64,000 nucleotides of DNA from Malania oleifera (GCF_029873635.1 NC_080428.1:67947601-68011600); one strand, 5' to 3'. Numbered from the stretch's first letter, positions 24,185 to 35,680 are shown. Numbers and translations are program-made. Notes: generated by a model not told the origin, from the sequence alone.

Positions 24185-24600
24185 GTTTTGCATGTTTCCC
24201 TGCCCACAGGAATCTCCTCCCTCTCCCTCTTCCTCCCTCTCTCCCGCCGATGATTTGAGGCCGAAGCCTACCCACTGCGAATTGTCTCTATTTTCTGCTC
24301 TGTTTTCTTTGTTTTTGTGATCTCGATCGTTTTAGCCCCATCGTGTAGATGTGAAATTTTGGCAGGGATCTCAGCAGCGACATCGGAGACTGAGGCTTTG
24401 AGGTGGATTCCAATGGCATGACTCTGTTTTTGAAGAACAGATCCTAAACTTTTGATTCTCCAAAACTTTGTTGTTTGCTACGTCTCTATCACCTCAGGCG
24501 CTGTCGTATTTGCCGAAGAAGAAGGAAGCAGGGGGAATATTCCGGTGGGACTCTGGGAGGTGTGTAAGCAGGTGAGAAATTACTATTTGTAATTTCTCCA
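24185..24600 (+). other. Captured 5' gene segment inside the Pack-MULE
   Basis: Pyrimidine-rich leader-like sequence (CCTCCCTCTCCC...) followed by exon-like sequence ending at AAGCAG/GTGAGAAA near 24570, a good donor site. It resembles the 5' untranslated region and first exon of a host gene. No protein family is recognised for it. It precedes the transporter fragments and could act as a promoter for the element. Confidence 0.45.
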
Positions 24601-25067
24601 AATCAAGGATCACTTTGGTTTTCGAAACAAACAAACTGATACATTCTTGCCAATTTTTTTTTTTTTTTAAAACCAGCTATAAAATGGAATATGGAGAAAT
24701 AACTCCCTAGGGAATAATTGAGATATATTCTAAATTGCAAACTGGTTTTGACATTCATGCATGCCCTATTGGTTCTTGCTTTCAAAGGGAACAACAAAAC
24801 GCAAAGGCCTGCTGATTCTTGTGAATCTTATTGAGCTGTTCTGTATTCATTTACTTTTTGGGGTACCAGCTTGGTGCACATGTATGTAAAATTTTGTGAT
24901 ATCAAATATGCTCATAGGTGTTTGCTGAAATGACAGAGAGAGTCTTCTTGTAGAAAAAATTGTTCTCTGTTTTGTCACTTGCAGAGCAGTTTTTTTTTGG
25001 TGTCAATTTGATCTGGCACCACTGCCCAGCACCTCCCTGTCACCACCGCCCCTGCCGCTGCCCACGA

Positions 25068-25135
25068 CCATAAGAAAGAAGCTCACTCTCATCCCCCTCA
25101 TCTTTCTCACTCTTATCCCCCTCACATGCAACAAC
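25068..25135 (+). pseudogene. Possible polyamine transporter N-terminal fragment
   Basis: The forward frame gives RKKLTLIPLIFL, which resembles the conserved N-terminus of plant polyamine uptake transporters (the KKLxLxPLIFL..FEVSGGPYG region of the PUT/LAT family), but what follows diverges at once. It is a short fragment only; support comes mainly from the second, longer transporter-like piece at 25235-25440. Confidence 0.4.
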
Positions 25136-25234
25136 AATGGGGTTTATGGACTTTGCCGGCGAGAGTACTGACATTGTCCCAAAAATTGAGATTAGAAAAG
25201 AGTATTGAAGAGTAGATTCCAATATTTTTTGACT

Positions 25235-25440
25235 CCTTTATTGCCTGTGTGGATATGGAATTTGGGGATTGCAATTAGGGACATGAGGATGAAGGAGCAG
25301 AGGGAGATGATGCCAAGGCAGACGGAGGTGTAGCCGACGACGGAGAGGCTGGTGTAGTTGAGGAAGGAGAGTGCGAGGGTGGGGATGAGAAGGTCGAGGG
25401 TGCGGGTGAGGCCACCTGCGAAGATGGGGAAGAGTTTTTA
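25235..25440 (-). pseudogene. Captured polyamine-transporter gene fragment
   Basis: The minus strand encodes a run of about 65 residues with GGLTRTLDLLIPTLALSFL, then NYTSLSVVGYTSVCLGIIS and FILMSLIAIPK. This matches the membrane-spanning 'LNYTGLxIVG...LIAIPK' part of plant polyamine uptake (PUT/LAT) transporters of the APC superfamily. It has no start, no neighbouring exons in the right order, and lies between MULE ends, so it is a captured fragment. Its GC content is far higher than that of the flanking DNA. Confidence 0.68.
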
Positions 25441-25443
25441 GAT

Positions 25444-25594
25444 CCATCTTCATCGTCATCTCCAGCTATCTCACCGACCTCAACATTCTTAATTCCGAGA
25501 TCGGCCGCTTCACCACCTCCACCTCCCTTGTCAGCGACGCCTGCGGGTGGTTCATGGCCGCCATCGTGCCCAACATCCTCTCCGCCTTTAAGTT
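25444..25594 (+). pseudogene. Captured CHX cation/H+ antiporter gene fragment
   Basis: The forward frame gives about 50 residues including SYLTDLNILNSEIGRF and SLVSDACGWFMAAIVPN. This matches the conserved 'LxxLxILNSxxGRxAxSxxLVSD' segment of plant CHX (CPA2) cation/proton antiporters. It is opposite in direction to the polyamine-transporter piece next to it and ends without a splice site or stop that would fit a gene. It is a captured fragment inside the Pack-MULE. Confidence 0.65.
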
Positions 25595-25734
25595 TTTTTG
25601 GACGTCTTGGGTAGAAGCTAGAAGAGGGAGAGTAAAGTGACAGAAATAAGGTCGATGATTACTTGGGTCTCCGATTCCCGCGGCAAAATAGAGCTTGCTT
25701 CCGTGGGGGAGAGGGAAAATACGTCCCCATGCAA

Positions 25735-25915
25735 ATCTCGTTGGATGGTCCAGCGAGATTTGCTCGCCACGTATCAATCAACAGCCGTCCTCATCATTTA
25801 AAACTCGCTAGACCATTCAGTGAGTTTTGGAACGCATCAAAGTGGGTAAAAAAGTTCCCACCGAATCGTTATTTAATATTTTATTATAATAAAAAATTAA
25901 AAAAGGAAAAAACTC
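25735..25915 (-). repeat. Right terminal inverted repeat of the MULE
   Basis: Inverted match of the left end, with 'aatctcgttggatggtcc' facing inward and a purine/A-rich terminus next to the 9-bp target duplication. The two ends differ at perhaps 10-15% of sites plus one extra block in the left copy, so the element is not very young. Confidence 0.88.
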
Positions 25916-27139
25916 GTTAAAGTTATGTTCTTGTTTGTTTCTCCATTTTGATAATGTCCTCTATTTCCAAGGTGACATTGAGAGTGGCTTGAAGGATCAT
26001 GGAATGTAGCTTATCATGGTAAATAAATCATTCATTCTTTAAATTTCTATGGGCATTTGTATCAAAATCAAGTGTCAAGAGTGGAGGATACATACTATAA
26101 TATGGATATTAGAGGCAACTTTTAGTGATGGAGCAAAAGCACCACAGGACCAGTCTTGCATGATATTTATAGTTACAGGGGCAACATGATATTTATAGTG
26201 AATGGCATAGGTTTGTTACTACATAGCACTACAATTGGATTTCACCGCAGGTTTTTTTTTGTAAGGATTACTCATATGGTTGGTTAAGAATCAATAGATT
26301 GTTGCTTGGCGATCAATCAAACTCGTGGACCAACTAAATAGGTGTGTAATCAGTTTCATTTGGTTTGGGTTTTGGCCATTTGGTTTTAAAATCTTTAAAC
26401 CGAAATCAAATTGGAAACCATCAATTCAACAGAAAGCAAACCTGTGGTTAAACTGGTCTGGTTTGGTTTCTATCTGGTTTTCCAAATGGTTAACTGAATC
26501 AATTTTTTTCTTTGCAGTCTTTTGTTCCTCTACTCTACAAAGGGGTTCATGCGTAACTCGAGCAAGGCACTAAGACCAGTTTACACACTGCATAGCACAA
26601 TATTGGGCTTCAGCACACCATGGCATGGACAAATGGAAGTTGGGGGGATGGGGGGTGGTGGTGGGGGTCTATAGGAGTGAGGAGGACTCATCTTCCCTCA
26701 TGCAGACGATGTGGAACAACTACCCACTGCCAGCGTTTCCAAATGGCGAATGCCCACTGAACAACCAAATTGAAATGCAAAAATGGTTTTGTTTCGGTCT
26801 GGTTTTCAAGTTTTCTGATAATTTTTCTACACTCCTATTCACTAATTCAGCCAAATGCGGTTACTCAAGGCTAAGAATAAAAGCTGAAGGTCCCTTAGCC
26901 CATCCTATGAGCCCCGTGGGAAGAATACACATTTTATACCAGTTTTAAGAAAGTCTAAATAAAGTAAAAGCATGATAAGCCTCTGAAATGCCTATTCCTA
27001 TTAAAATTTAATTTGATTGCAAATTTTGGTTTCCATTTATTTGGAGTACTATTTCAGATTCTGTATGAGGATTTTCAAGCATTATCTATATGATTTTGAA
27101 AATGCTGGCTTTTGTAAACCATACTGGATGCATTTACAG

Positions 27140-27422
27140 ATTCCTCACCTAAGACCTGGTGACTACAACCGGTCTAGGTTACTGCTAGGAGCTGAAGGGC
27201 TATGAACTGAGCTTATGTTCTTGTATTGCCGTCAGGGAAAGGTTAAAGGTATGTCTTTTTGTGAAACCTTGGCGTCAACACATTGATGCTGTTATCATCA
27301 AATTGAGTTGTATGTTGGCTTTGTCGGATCATCAGAGAGCCTTTTTGGTGGAAGAGCATAAGATGCCGAAGAAGGTTTAGGAGATCCACAAAGCAAAGGA
27401 AAAGCAAGCCTTGAAAAGCTGA
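27140..27422 (+). pseudogene. RPL34: Ribosomal protein L34 pseudogene, 3' exons only (copy 2)
   Basis: The copy in duplication unit 2 has exon 3 (27140-27241: IPHLRPGDYNRSRLL) and exon 4 (27327-27422: RIIR, AFLVEEHKMPKKV, then HKAKEKQALKS and the stop TGA). Exon 3 has an early stop, exon 4 has a one-base gain and a stop inside KKV/EIHK, and the acceptor of exon 4 reads CG instead of AG. Exons 1 and 2 were left out because the duplication starts inside intron 2. This copy keeps a more L34-like C-terminus than copy 1, which shows independent decay. Confidence 0.82.
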
Positions 27423-28171
27423 GATAATGAAAGTTTTTTGAGTTTTAACCTACATTATGAGCAAATTTTTGCTGCGACTGACAATATTTCATAGAAGAAG
27501 CGTTGAGATGTGAGTTTTGATTATTGATTTTTATTTCTATTTGGTTGGTTCAAAGCTCAGACTATGATTTATTTACGTTCCTTGCATTATCATCATGGAC
27601 TCCATTGTATTTGTGCTAGTATGCATTTTTTCCTCACCAGATATTTCATTGCAAACTTCCATTTGAATGCTGTGTTTTTTTTTTCCATTAAACACGTTGA
27701 ATTTTTAAACTTATTGATCATGCGAACCTTTCTTTTCATTCAAGTAAGCTCTTAACATGCATTATTTTACAAATTCAAAACCAAAACTAATTTATCAATT
27801 TTCTATCTTTTCCAATAAAAGTTAAGGAGTTAAAAGAAATATTTTATGAATTCAAAATTGAAATTAACATGTCAAATTACCCAAATATGCATGTTTTGGA
27901 AATATTATTATTATTAGACAATAATTGTGAATAGAAGACTTTTTTTTTTTTTTATATTATTTTTTTGCTATGTGGGGACTGTTTTAGCCTCTTGAACATG
28001 GAAATTATATTGGAAATAATCTCATACATATAGCACCTGAATTTAATTTTCGATTGAGCTCTATGATATTTTATTAATAGTTTCTTTTATTTGGTTGCCA
28101 ATACATTATCAAAACAACACCAAGCACACACTCTAGTACACTATTATTTTTGATTTATGGTACACTCTTTG

Positions 28172-28958
28172 CTAACCCGAATACATTTCCCTGAGGTTGG
28201 CCACCATCTTGTCATGGGGAGGGAGGGCGTCCTTAATCAGAGGGTACTCTTTTAGGGCAGCGACCCATGAGAGAAACGTAGGGTGCTTCTGTGGGTCAAA
28301 AATCACCGCTACAACCTCGTGGAAAGCCTTGTAGTTGTAGCTACCCGGCGCCACCACAATGTCCAGATACCCCGGCGGCGCCTCCCCCCTCAAGAACGGC
28401 GATCCCGCCGGAAAATCCCTTTTGATCCCTTCTTCAAACACCTTCACCAGCTCCGAGTAGCCCTCTATGGCCTTCTCTTGCTCTTTGCCTCTGCTCTTCA
28501 AGATCGGATACAGAGCGGGCATGATCTGATCTCAATAAAAATTATTATATTAGAAAGCAGAAATCACGATACATTGATCATTTGTCAAATACAGATTAGA
28601 GTTCTAAAGTAGAAGGGTGTATAGTGTGGTTCACCTTCTCGTCGGAGAACTTGGCCCAGAACCGGACTTTGGCTCGCTCATAAGGGTCCTCCGGCAAGAT
28701 CTTGGGGGAGTGGTTCCAGTGCTCGTCAATGTACTCGAGGATGACGAGAGACTCGCAGATGGGTCTGCCGTTGTGAACCAGAACCGGCACTTTCTTGTGA
28801 ACAGGGTTGTATTGGAGCAGCAACTGGCTCTTGTTCCTCAGGTCTTCTTCCACGTACTCGAAGGGTATGCCCTTCAGCTTAAGGGCGAGGACGACCCTCT
28901 GGCAAGGGGGGCTCGCCCATGCTCCAAACAGCACTACCTCGCTCTGCTGCTTCTCCAT
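28172..28958 (-). CDS. Tau-class glutathione S-transferase
   Basis: A cytosolic enzyme that joins glutathione to electrophilic compounds such as herbicides and lipid oxidation products. It has two exons, 28635-28958 (108 aa) and 28172-28525 (117 aa), with a 109-bp GT-AG intron at the position usual for plant tau GSTs, giving 225 aa, a normal length. The N-terminal thioredoxin-like domain has [13 protein letters not shown] with Ser16 as the likely catalytic residue, VPVLVHNG, and the glutathione-binding E69-S70 of [13 protein letters not shown]. The all-helical C-terminal domain follows (GYLDIVV, PTFLSWV). The upstream in-frame ATG at 29093 gives an extension unlike the family, so the start at 28958 was chosen. 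It faces the L34 pseudogene. No damage is seen. Confidence 0.94.
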
Positions 28959-29030
28959 TCTCTCTCTCTCTCTCTCTCTCTCGGGTTGGATTGCCATGGG
29001 AATTGGCAGAGCCCTTAATTTATAGGGTAC
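28959..29030 (-). promoter_or_regulatory. GST core promoter and GA-rich leader
   Basis: Read on the minus strand, CTATAAATTA (29016-29025) lies about 60 bp above the start codon and is followed by a GAGAGA run (28961-28982) directly before the ATG, so the leader is probably about 30 nt. The same TATA block is present above the GST pseudogene. Confidence 0.65.
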
Positions 29031-29555
29031 CCATCTCACAAGAAGATTAAGATTAATGCGAGTAACATGCGGCGGAGGTGGTGGTGTTCCCACTAGAAAT
29101 TAATATTTTTCTACACAAAGTTTGGATAATTAGTAGTCAAAAGAACCTTTTATATTGTGTATATATATAAATGTAGGGTAGAATGTTCTGGATGCACGAT
29201 CATGCATACAATAATGTATTTTTGATAAAGTAGTCAATAGATAGGAGATGGCGTTGTTCTAATTTGATGGGTAGGATCCAGATCCAGATCCAGTGAGTGG
29301 GTTGGACCCGCTAATTGCTGCAGCGGGTTGCTTGGGCATCACTCCTTGGTGGAGTCATATTCAAACTTACAAACATGTTTTGAGTCCATCCCCAATTTAA
29401 AATTGCTAATCTTAAAATATTATATTAATATGTAAAGTTCAAAACTAATAATTATAAAATACGATTAAAAATTAAGAGCTATTAGATGTCAATGGTGTGT
29501 AAAATTAAATTTTAATTTATTGTTTTGATATTTTTTAGTTATATTTTTTTGAGCT

Positions 29556-30012
29556 ATTTTCTTATAATCATACATGAAAAAAGTAATTTTCTTTGTATTT
29601 TCCTTCTTTTACTTAGTATTCTTGAATTTCAAAAGAGGTTATCATATTTTTAAGTGCTGTCAAGAATTTTGTGATGCAACTCAAGTTAATCATGCCCTAA
29701 GATACGATACAGATGAAAGCAAAGGCTAGTAATGAAGTTCTGAAAAAGGAAGAAGAATTGAAGTTCTTCATTGATCCACTATGTTTTTGGAATGTTAGCT
29801 TTGTTATGAAAATCTGCAATAAAGCTAACAAACAAAAGAAAGAAAAGCGAGAATTAAAGAACAAATAACACAGAGAATGCATAAATTCACGAGATTCAAT
29901 AATTTGCTCGTCTTTGGAGTCAGATTGAATAACTAATTTCACTATTTAATATTGCATTTGGAATATTGTTCATGTAATAATCTATGTATTTGGAATCATA
30001 CTCTACATACAA

Positions 30013-30048
<36 letters not shown>

Positions 30049-30707
30049 TCCTAAGTTCTCAATATTAATTGTTCCACATTTGAAAATTCTAGAATGTTCC
30101 ACATTTGGATTCTTTACGTTATCTTTTTTAGTATTCATCAATTGAGATTAATGCAGGGCACACATCAATATTAGGTTCCTTAATTTGTTTAAGGAATTGC
30201 ATATTTTTGCTTCTTCTTTTTCTTATTTTTTCTTTATTTTTTGGTCCATTGGAAACTTGCACCACTCGGAGCTACGCCTACACCGGTACTTAGACGAGAT
30301 GATTAATCCATCTTTCATCTTATATTTCTTTTTTTTTTTTCTCGCCCAATATTAATTTGTTGGTTCCATTGCATACCTTTATTTGAATCATTTTTTATAT
30401 GATATGTATTAATGATTTGGTAAACAATTTTTTCCATTTTTGTGTGTTGACTTTTTTTAGTTATTAATAACCATGGAAAACATTTTTTTTAACTTAACTA
30501 GTCCTAGGCATATTTTTTGGTCGGTTGGACTCTATGCCTCTCAAATTTCTTATTATCTTAAAATAATAAGTTATGAAGATATTTTACAAATTTTAAATTC
30601 AAATTAATTTATGAATTACTTTTGCTTTGAAAAAAAAGAGAATTATAGAAATATTTAATAATTTCATTAAAATTAATTTATCACATTATCTATATATATA
30701 TATATAT
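29556..30707. other. AT-rich intergenic DNA
   Basis: Beyond the duplication there is no gene. A (CT)n microsatellite lies at about 30017-30045 and a (TA)n run at 30691-30708, the latter serving as the insertion site of the next LINE. Confidence 0.5.
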
Positions 30708-32760
30708 AGAGATGTGGATTGGACCATAGAGGATGAGATAGATACGGATACTCTTTGGAATAGATTAGTTAGCTCTATTAAAAAGATAGCAAAAGAGATT
30801 TTAAGTGAATCAATGGAAAGATTCTCGAACAGCAAAGAGAGTTGGTGGTGGGATAAAGATGTACAAAAAATCATTAAAATAAAAAGAATTTGGTATAAAA
30901 TATGGAAAAAATGTAGAAACAAAGATACCTTTGAAAAATTTAAGGAGGCAAGAGAAAATGTAAAAAGGGCCGTTAGTGAAGTTAAATATAGATTATTTAA
31001 TAGTTTATATGATAGATTAGGTATAAAAGAAGGGGAAAAAGATATATTTAAACTTGCTAAAGTTAGAGAAAAGAACAAAGACTTAGGAAATGTAAAATGT
31101 ATACAAAATGAGGATGATATTGTCTTGGTTAAGGATGAAGATATTAAAGAAAGATGGTGAAGTTATTTTGGTAAGTTGTTTAACGAAAACTAAATAGAAG
31201 GCTTAAACCTAGAATTGTCAAATAAGGAAAAGACTAAAAATATGAGATTTATTCGCAAAATTAGAGTTAACGAAGTTAAGTTTGTACTAAAAAAGATAAA
31301 AAAAATAGGAAAATTATGAGATCAGATGACATCCCAATTGAAGTTTGGAAATGCTTGGGTGATAATGAAATTATATGGTTAATTAATTTATTTAATACAA
31401 TTGTAAAAATTAAGAAAATGCCAGATGAAGGGAGGAAAATTTCTTTAATATCTAAAAATAAATGAGATATTCAAAATTGTAATAATTATCGTGGAATTAA
31501 ACTTGAGTCATACAATGAAAGTATGGGAAATGGTAGTTGAACAAAGATTAAGGTTAGAAACGAAGATCTCAGAAAATCAATTTGGTTTTATGCCTGAGAG
31601 ATCTACCACAAAAGCTATTTATCTTTTAAGAAGATTAATGAAAAAGTTTAGGGAAAATAAGAGAGACTTGCATATGATATTTATTGACCTTGAGAAAACA
31701 TATGATAGGATGCCTAGGGAAGTTCTATGGTTGGTCTTAGAAAAAAAAGAGGTGTATGTTGTAGGTATACCGATGTCATTAAGGATATGTATGGTGGAGT
31801 AATGACTAGTGTAAGGACTATAGATGGAAAAACTAGAGAATTTTCAATTACCATAGGTATACATCAAGGATCTACTTTGAGTCCTTATCTTTTTGCTTTA
31901 GTGATAGGCCAATTGACTAAGAGTATTCAAAAGGAGGTTCCATGGTGTATGTTATTTGTAGATGATATTGTATTAATTGACGAAATTAGGGACGGAGTAG
32001 AGGTTGGGTTAGAATTATGGAGAGAAACTTTGGAATCTAGAGGTTTTAGGATAAGTAGAAATAAAACAGAATATATGAAACGTAATTTTAGTAATGATAG
32101 GAGGAATATTGGAGACAAAATTAAACTGGATGTTGAAGAAATAACTAGCACTTGTAGATTTTGATACCTTGGATCTATTATGCAAGCTAAAGGAGAAATT
32201 GAAGATGATGTAATGCATAGAATTAAAGTAGGTTGGGTAAAATGAAGAAGTGCTTCAAATGTGCTATGTAATCGTAGAATACCCTCAAAATTGAAAGGAA
32301 AGTTTTATAGGACAACTATACGACTAGCTATGCATATGGATCAGAATGTTGGGCGACGAAGAAACATAATATCCAAAAAGTAAAAGTTACCGAGATGAGA
32401 ATGCTTAGATGGATGAGTGGTATAACATTGAAAGATAAATTAAGGAATGAACATATCCGTGGTAAGTTAGATGTAGCTTCTATAGAAGATAAGATAAGGA
32501 ATGGATGACTCAGATGGTATGTACACTTGCAACGTAGGCCATATAGTGCACTTGTGAGGAAGATTGACTTAGTTACTGTGGGGGGCAATAGAAGGGGTAG
32601 GGGTAGACCTTAAATAACTTGGGAGGAGATAGTAAGTAAGGATTTCATATCCTTTAATCTATCAAAAGAAATGGTCCATGATCGTATAAATTGGCGGAAA
32701 ATGATTCATATAGCCGACCCCACATAGTGGGACTAAGACTTAGTTTTGTTGTTGTTGTAG
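30708..32760 (+). mobile_element. RTE-type LINE, 5'-truncated (copy B)
   Basis: Same family as the LINE at 21659-24169, with roughly 88-90% identity by eye. It begins in the linker before the reverse transcriptase (DVDWTIEDEIDTDTLW, SWWWDKDVQ), continues through ENQFGFMPERST, FIDLEKTYDRMPREVLW and LSPYLFALV, and ends at IADPT and a (GTT)n tail (32747-32758). The catalytic motif FVDD is kept, but stops and frameshifts break the frame in several places and the endonuclease is absent. The likely target duplication is CTATATATAT (30690-30699 and 32761-32770), though the TA run makes this uncertain. Confidence 0.9.
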
Positions 32761-32901
32761 CTATATATATCTATTGAGTTTTGGCTCATATTTAAAGGGA
32801 ATACATTTGAAGGTTGTTACAAATTGGAGGGCTTAGGGGCTTATAGGGCCCCTGAGCCTTTTATGCAAAAGACCTCCCAATCTACTTAGTAAGTGAGGAT
32901 G

Positions 32902-35680
32902 TGTTGGGGGATTCACCCTCACTGTACAGTATAGTATGTTTGAGTTAGGATGCAATGTAACTGTATATTATACAAGGATATTTTGGAGTTTTTATATGAG
33001 GCTACATATACACATTGTAGCTGAGGGTTGAAATCTTGAGACAATTTTTCATTTGATAATTAAAATCACGCGGAGACTCTGTAGATGTAGGCACATTACC
33101 GAACTACATAAATTCACGTCCTTATTCTTCCTTTTGATTTTCTCTAATTTTTGTATTTTGTGTGCACACACGCATAATCTTAGGGCATAATTTCACAACA
33201 ATTGGTATTAAAGCACTAAGTTTGTGCTTGTTTTTGTGTTTTTGTTTTTTTGTTTTTTTGTTTTTTTGTTTTTTTGTTTTTTTGTTTTTTTGCATATGGA
33301 TCACAGTAAGGATGAGTGGTGTGAAGACTAGATTCGAAAAGTTCGAGGCAACCTCATCCTATGACAAATGCGGGTAACCAATTTGCTAGTTCAACAAAAG
33401 GTTTATAGGGTTTTGATAGGAGAGAAACCGGAGAAGATAGATGAAGATGACTGAATGGAACTAGAATACATTACATTTAGTACTATTCAATCTTGTTTGG
33501 TAGATCCTATTGTATTTGATGTGATGGAGGAGAAAATTGCCAAGGGTTGGTTGACAAAATTAGAGAGTCTGTATATATATCGAAAATCTATACTACTCTT
33601 AAAGAAGTTATTGTTGTTCCTTTGTATGTTCGAGGGTGGAGATTTGAATCAGTATATGAATTAGTTCAATCAGATTCTTAGCGATTTGCTCATAGTGGAT
33701 GTGAGGATTAAAGATGAAGGTAGAATGTTGATGTTGTAATCTTCTCCTCCATTTTCATTTGAATTCTTGGTTACGACACTATTATATGGAAAATCCATTA
33801 TAAGCTTTGAAGAGGTTTTCGGGATTCTTAGGTCAAATGAGGTTAGAAGAAGACTCAACAAAGAAGACTATGAACTAGAGGACTTGGATGCCAAGGCCGA
33901 GCATGGGAGAGGAAAATCTAAGGAGAAGTATAAGCAAAAGGGCAAATTGAAGTCTAGATCCAAGGCCAAAATGTTGAATGCTTCAAGTGCAAACAGAAAG
34001 GGAGGAAGATATCTTTATGGAGCAACCGGAGGGGTTTGTGGAACAAGGTAAAGAGCACCTAGTATGTAAGTCGAATAGGTCTCTTTACGGTTTAAAGCAA
34101 TCCCCTAGGCAATGGTATAAGATGTTTGATTCTTATATGTTGAGAATTGAGTATGTTAGAAGCAGTTATGACAGTTGTGTTTACTCCAGATTGCTTAATA
34201 GTGGTGATATGTGATCCTTATGCCATATGTGGATGACATGTTGATTGCCTCTAATTGTACCCATGGGTTGAATTTGTTGAAAGCCAGGTTACAGGATGAG
34301 TTTGAGATGGAGGATCTTGGTACAGTTAAAAAGATTCTTGGCATGGAAATTAGGAGGGACAAACAACAGAAAAAGCTGTGGTTGTCACAAGGTAAGTATA
34401 TTGAGAAAGTATTGGAAATGTTTAACATAGATAAGGTTAAACCGGTAAGTATACCTCTAGCTGCTTATTTCCAGTTGTCTGCTAAATTGTGTCCTTTTAC
34501 TGATTAGGATAAGTTGGATATGACTAGTGTGCCTTATGCCAGTGCAGTAGGGAGTCTGATGTATGCTATGATATGTAGCAGACCAGACTTGTCATATGTA
34601 GTTAGTTTGGTAAGCAAATATATGGCTAATCTAGGTAGAATGCATTGGAATGCGGTAAAATGGATTTTCAGATATTTGCGTGGGATTTTTGATTATGGTA
34701 TTCTGTTTGAAAGTACTAATGATTGTAATGTTCAGGGTTATGTGGACTCCGATTATGCAGGTGATTTGGATAAGAGGAGGTATACTTCTGGCTTCATTTT
34801 TACCATAACTGGTGATTCCATTAGTTGGAAGGCTATGTTGCAACCTACTACAACTTTGTTTACTATAGAAGTTGAATATATAGCGTTGACAGAGGCAGGT
34901 AAGGAGGCTTTGTGGTTAACTGGACTGATTCAGGAACTTAGTGTTATGTAGGATAGGTTACACGTATTATGTGATAGTTAGATTGCGATCCACTTGGCAA
35001 AGAATCAGGTCTACCACTCTCTTACGAAGCATATTGACGTGCGGTACCATGCAGTTAAAGGTTGGTTTGAAAGTGGTAAGTTCCAATTATTGAAGATTCA
35101 CACAGATGGAAATGCCGCAGATATGCTCATGAAGCCTATTACATTAGCCAAGTTCAAGCGCTGTTTGGACTTAGTTAATGTAGTCTCTTGTTGATTATTG
35201 ACAGAGCATCCTAGAGCGTGGGGATGGAATGTTGTGTTTGGCTGTGATTAAAAGCCAAGGTGGAGATTGTTAAAAAAATATGTTTTTATTTATTTATTTA
35301 TTGTGGCTTTTATCACAACCGTTGGATCATCTTTAAATTCAACGGTTGTGTGATGTCATATATATGTTTGTAAGTCATGGGAAAATATAGGGATCGCTCG
35401 TCATTTTGTGAAAGGAGAGCTAGAGAGGGGTTCTCTCTAAGAAGAACTTTTCTTCAACAGGTTGAAGGTGAAGGGGTGTACAGGGGATCTGGGATCGGGG
35501 AGAGATTGATCAGATCTTGTACTGCCATCATTTCATAGTTGATTTTTCTCCAAGTCCACGCTCCGTGGACGTAGGCAACCTTACCGAACCACGTAAAATC
35601 TCTCGTCTCCATTTTTCTGTGAATGTTCTTTGTGTGATTTATTTTATTGATTGGAAGATTAAAATCGTTACGCGTCAACA
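32902..35680 (+). mobile_element. Broken Ty1/Copia-type structure with mismatched LTRs
   Basis: The left LTR is 32902-33200 (TGTTG...CAACA, about 300 bp), followed by a tRNA-iMet-like primer site (33202-33214). The right LTR is 35268-35680 (TGTTA...TCAACA, 413 bp), preceded by a purine tract (aaggtggagat). Recognisable parts are gag (about 33300-33960), reverse transcriptase (SLYGLKQSPRQWYKMFDSYM and the YVDDMLI catalytic motif, about 34020-34500) and RNase H (about 34510-35190). Protease and integrase are not seen. The lineage resembles Tnt1/Tork by its gag and reverse transcriptase. The element is broken in several places. The two LTRs share only a short block and no target duplication is visible. 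Confidence 0.85.
33223..33291 (+). repeat. (T7G)n minisatellite
   Basis: About eight units of seven T plus G directly after the Copia primer-site region, with slight variation at the left. The complement makes the K-rich open frame on the minus strand meaningless. Confidence 0.9.

Larger units (their letters stand above)
21401..25915. mobile_element. Pack-MULE (Mutator-like element with captured gene pieces)
   Basis: The 9-bp target duplication GTTAAAGTT (21392-21400 and 25916-25924) is the size typical of Mutator-like elements. The ends form long terminal inverted repeats of about 200 bp (21401-21620 against 25735-25915), sharing 'ataataaaatattaaata', 'ttcggtgggaacttt', 'gatgcgt' and 'aaatctcgctgga' among others. 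Without the LINE nested in it (21659-24169) the element is about 2.0 kb. It has no transposase and so is non-autonomous. The interior (24185-25735) is GC-richer than the surroundings and has coding-like fragments resembling a polyamine transporter and a CHX antiporter, in opposite orientations. The equivalent position in duplication unit 1 is empty. Confidence 0.9.
20650..29555. repeat. Tandem duplication unit 2 (L34 3' exons + GST)
   Basis: Head-to-tail copy of 16960-20615, enlarged by a poly-A retroposon (20926-21175) and a Mutator-like element (21401-25915) that itself holds a LINE. Without these insertions it is about 4.1 kb, close to unit 1 (3.7 kb). Some extra sequence also occurs near 26340-26860, rich in 'ggtttggttt' phrases and without an identified family. 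Unit 2 keeps the functional GST. Confidence 0.83.

Noticed and set aside
25238-25459. Histidine- and proline-rich minus-strand open frame inside the MULE
   Set aside because: It is an out-of-phase shadow of the polyamine-transporter fragment.
28959-29093. N-terminal extension of the GST from the ATG at 29093
   Set aside because: The extension runs through the TATA block and GA repeat and adds residues not found in tau GSTs.
33122-33304. Lysine-rich minus-strand open frame
   Set aside because: It is produced by the (T7G)n minisatellite read backwards.
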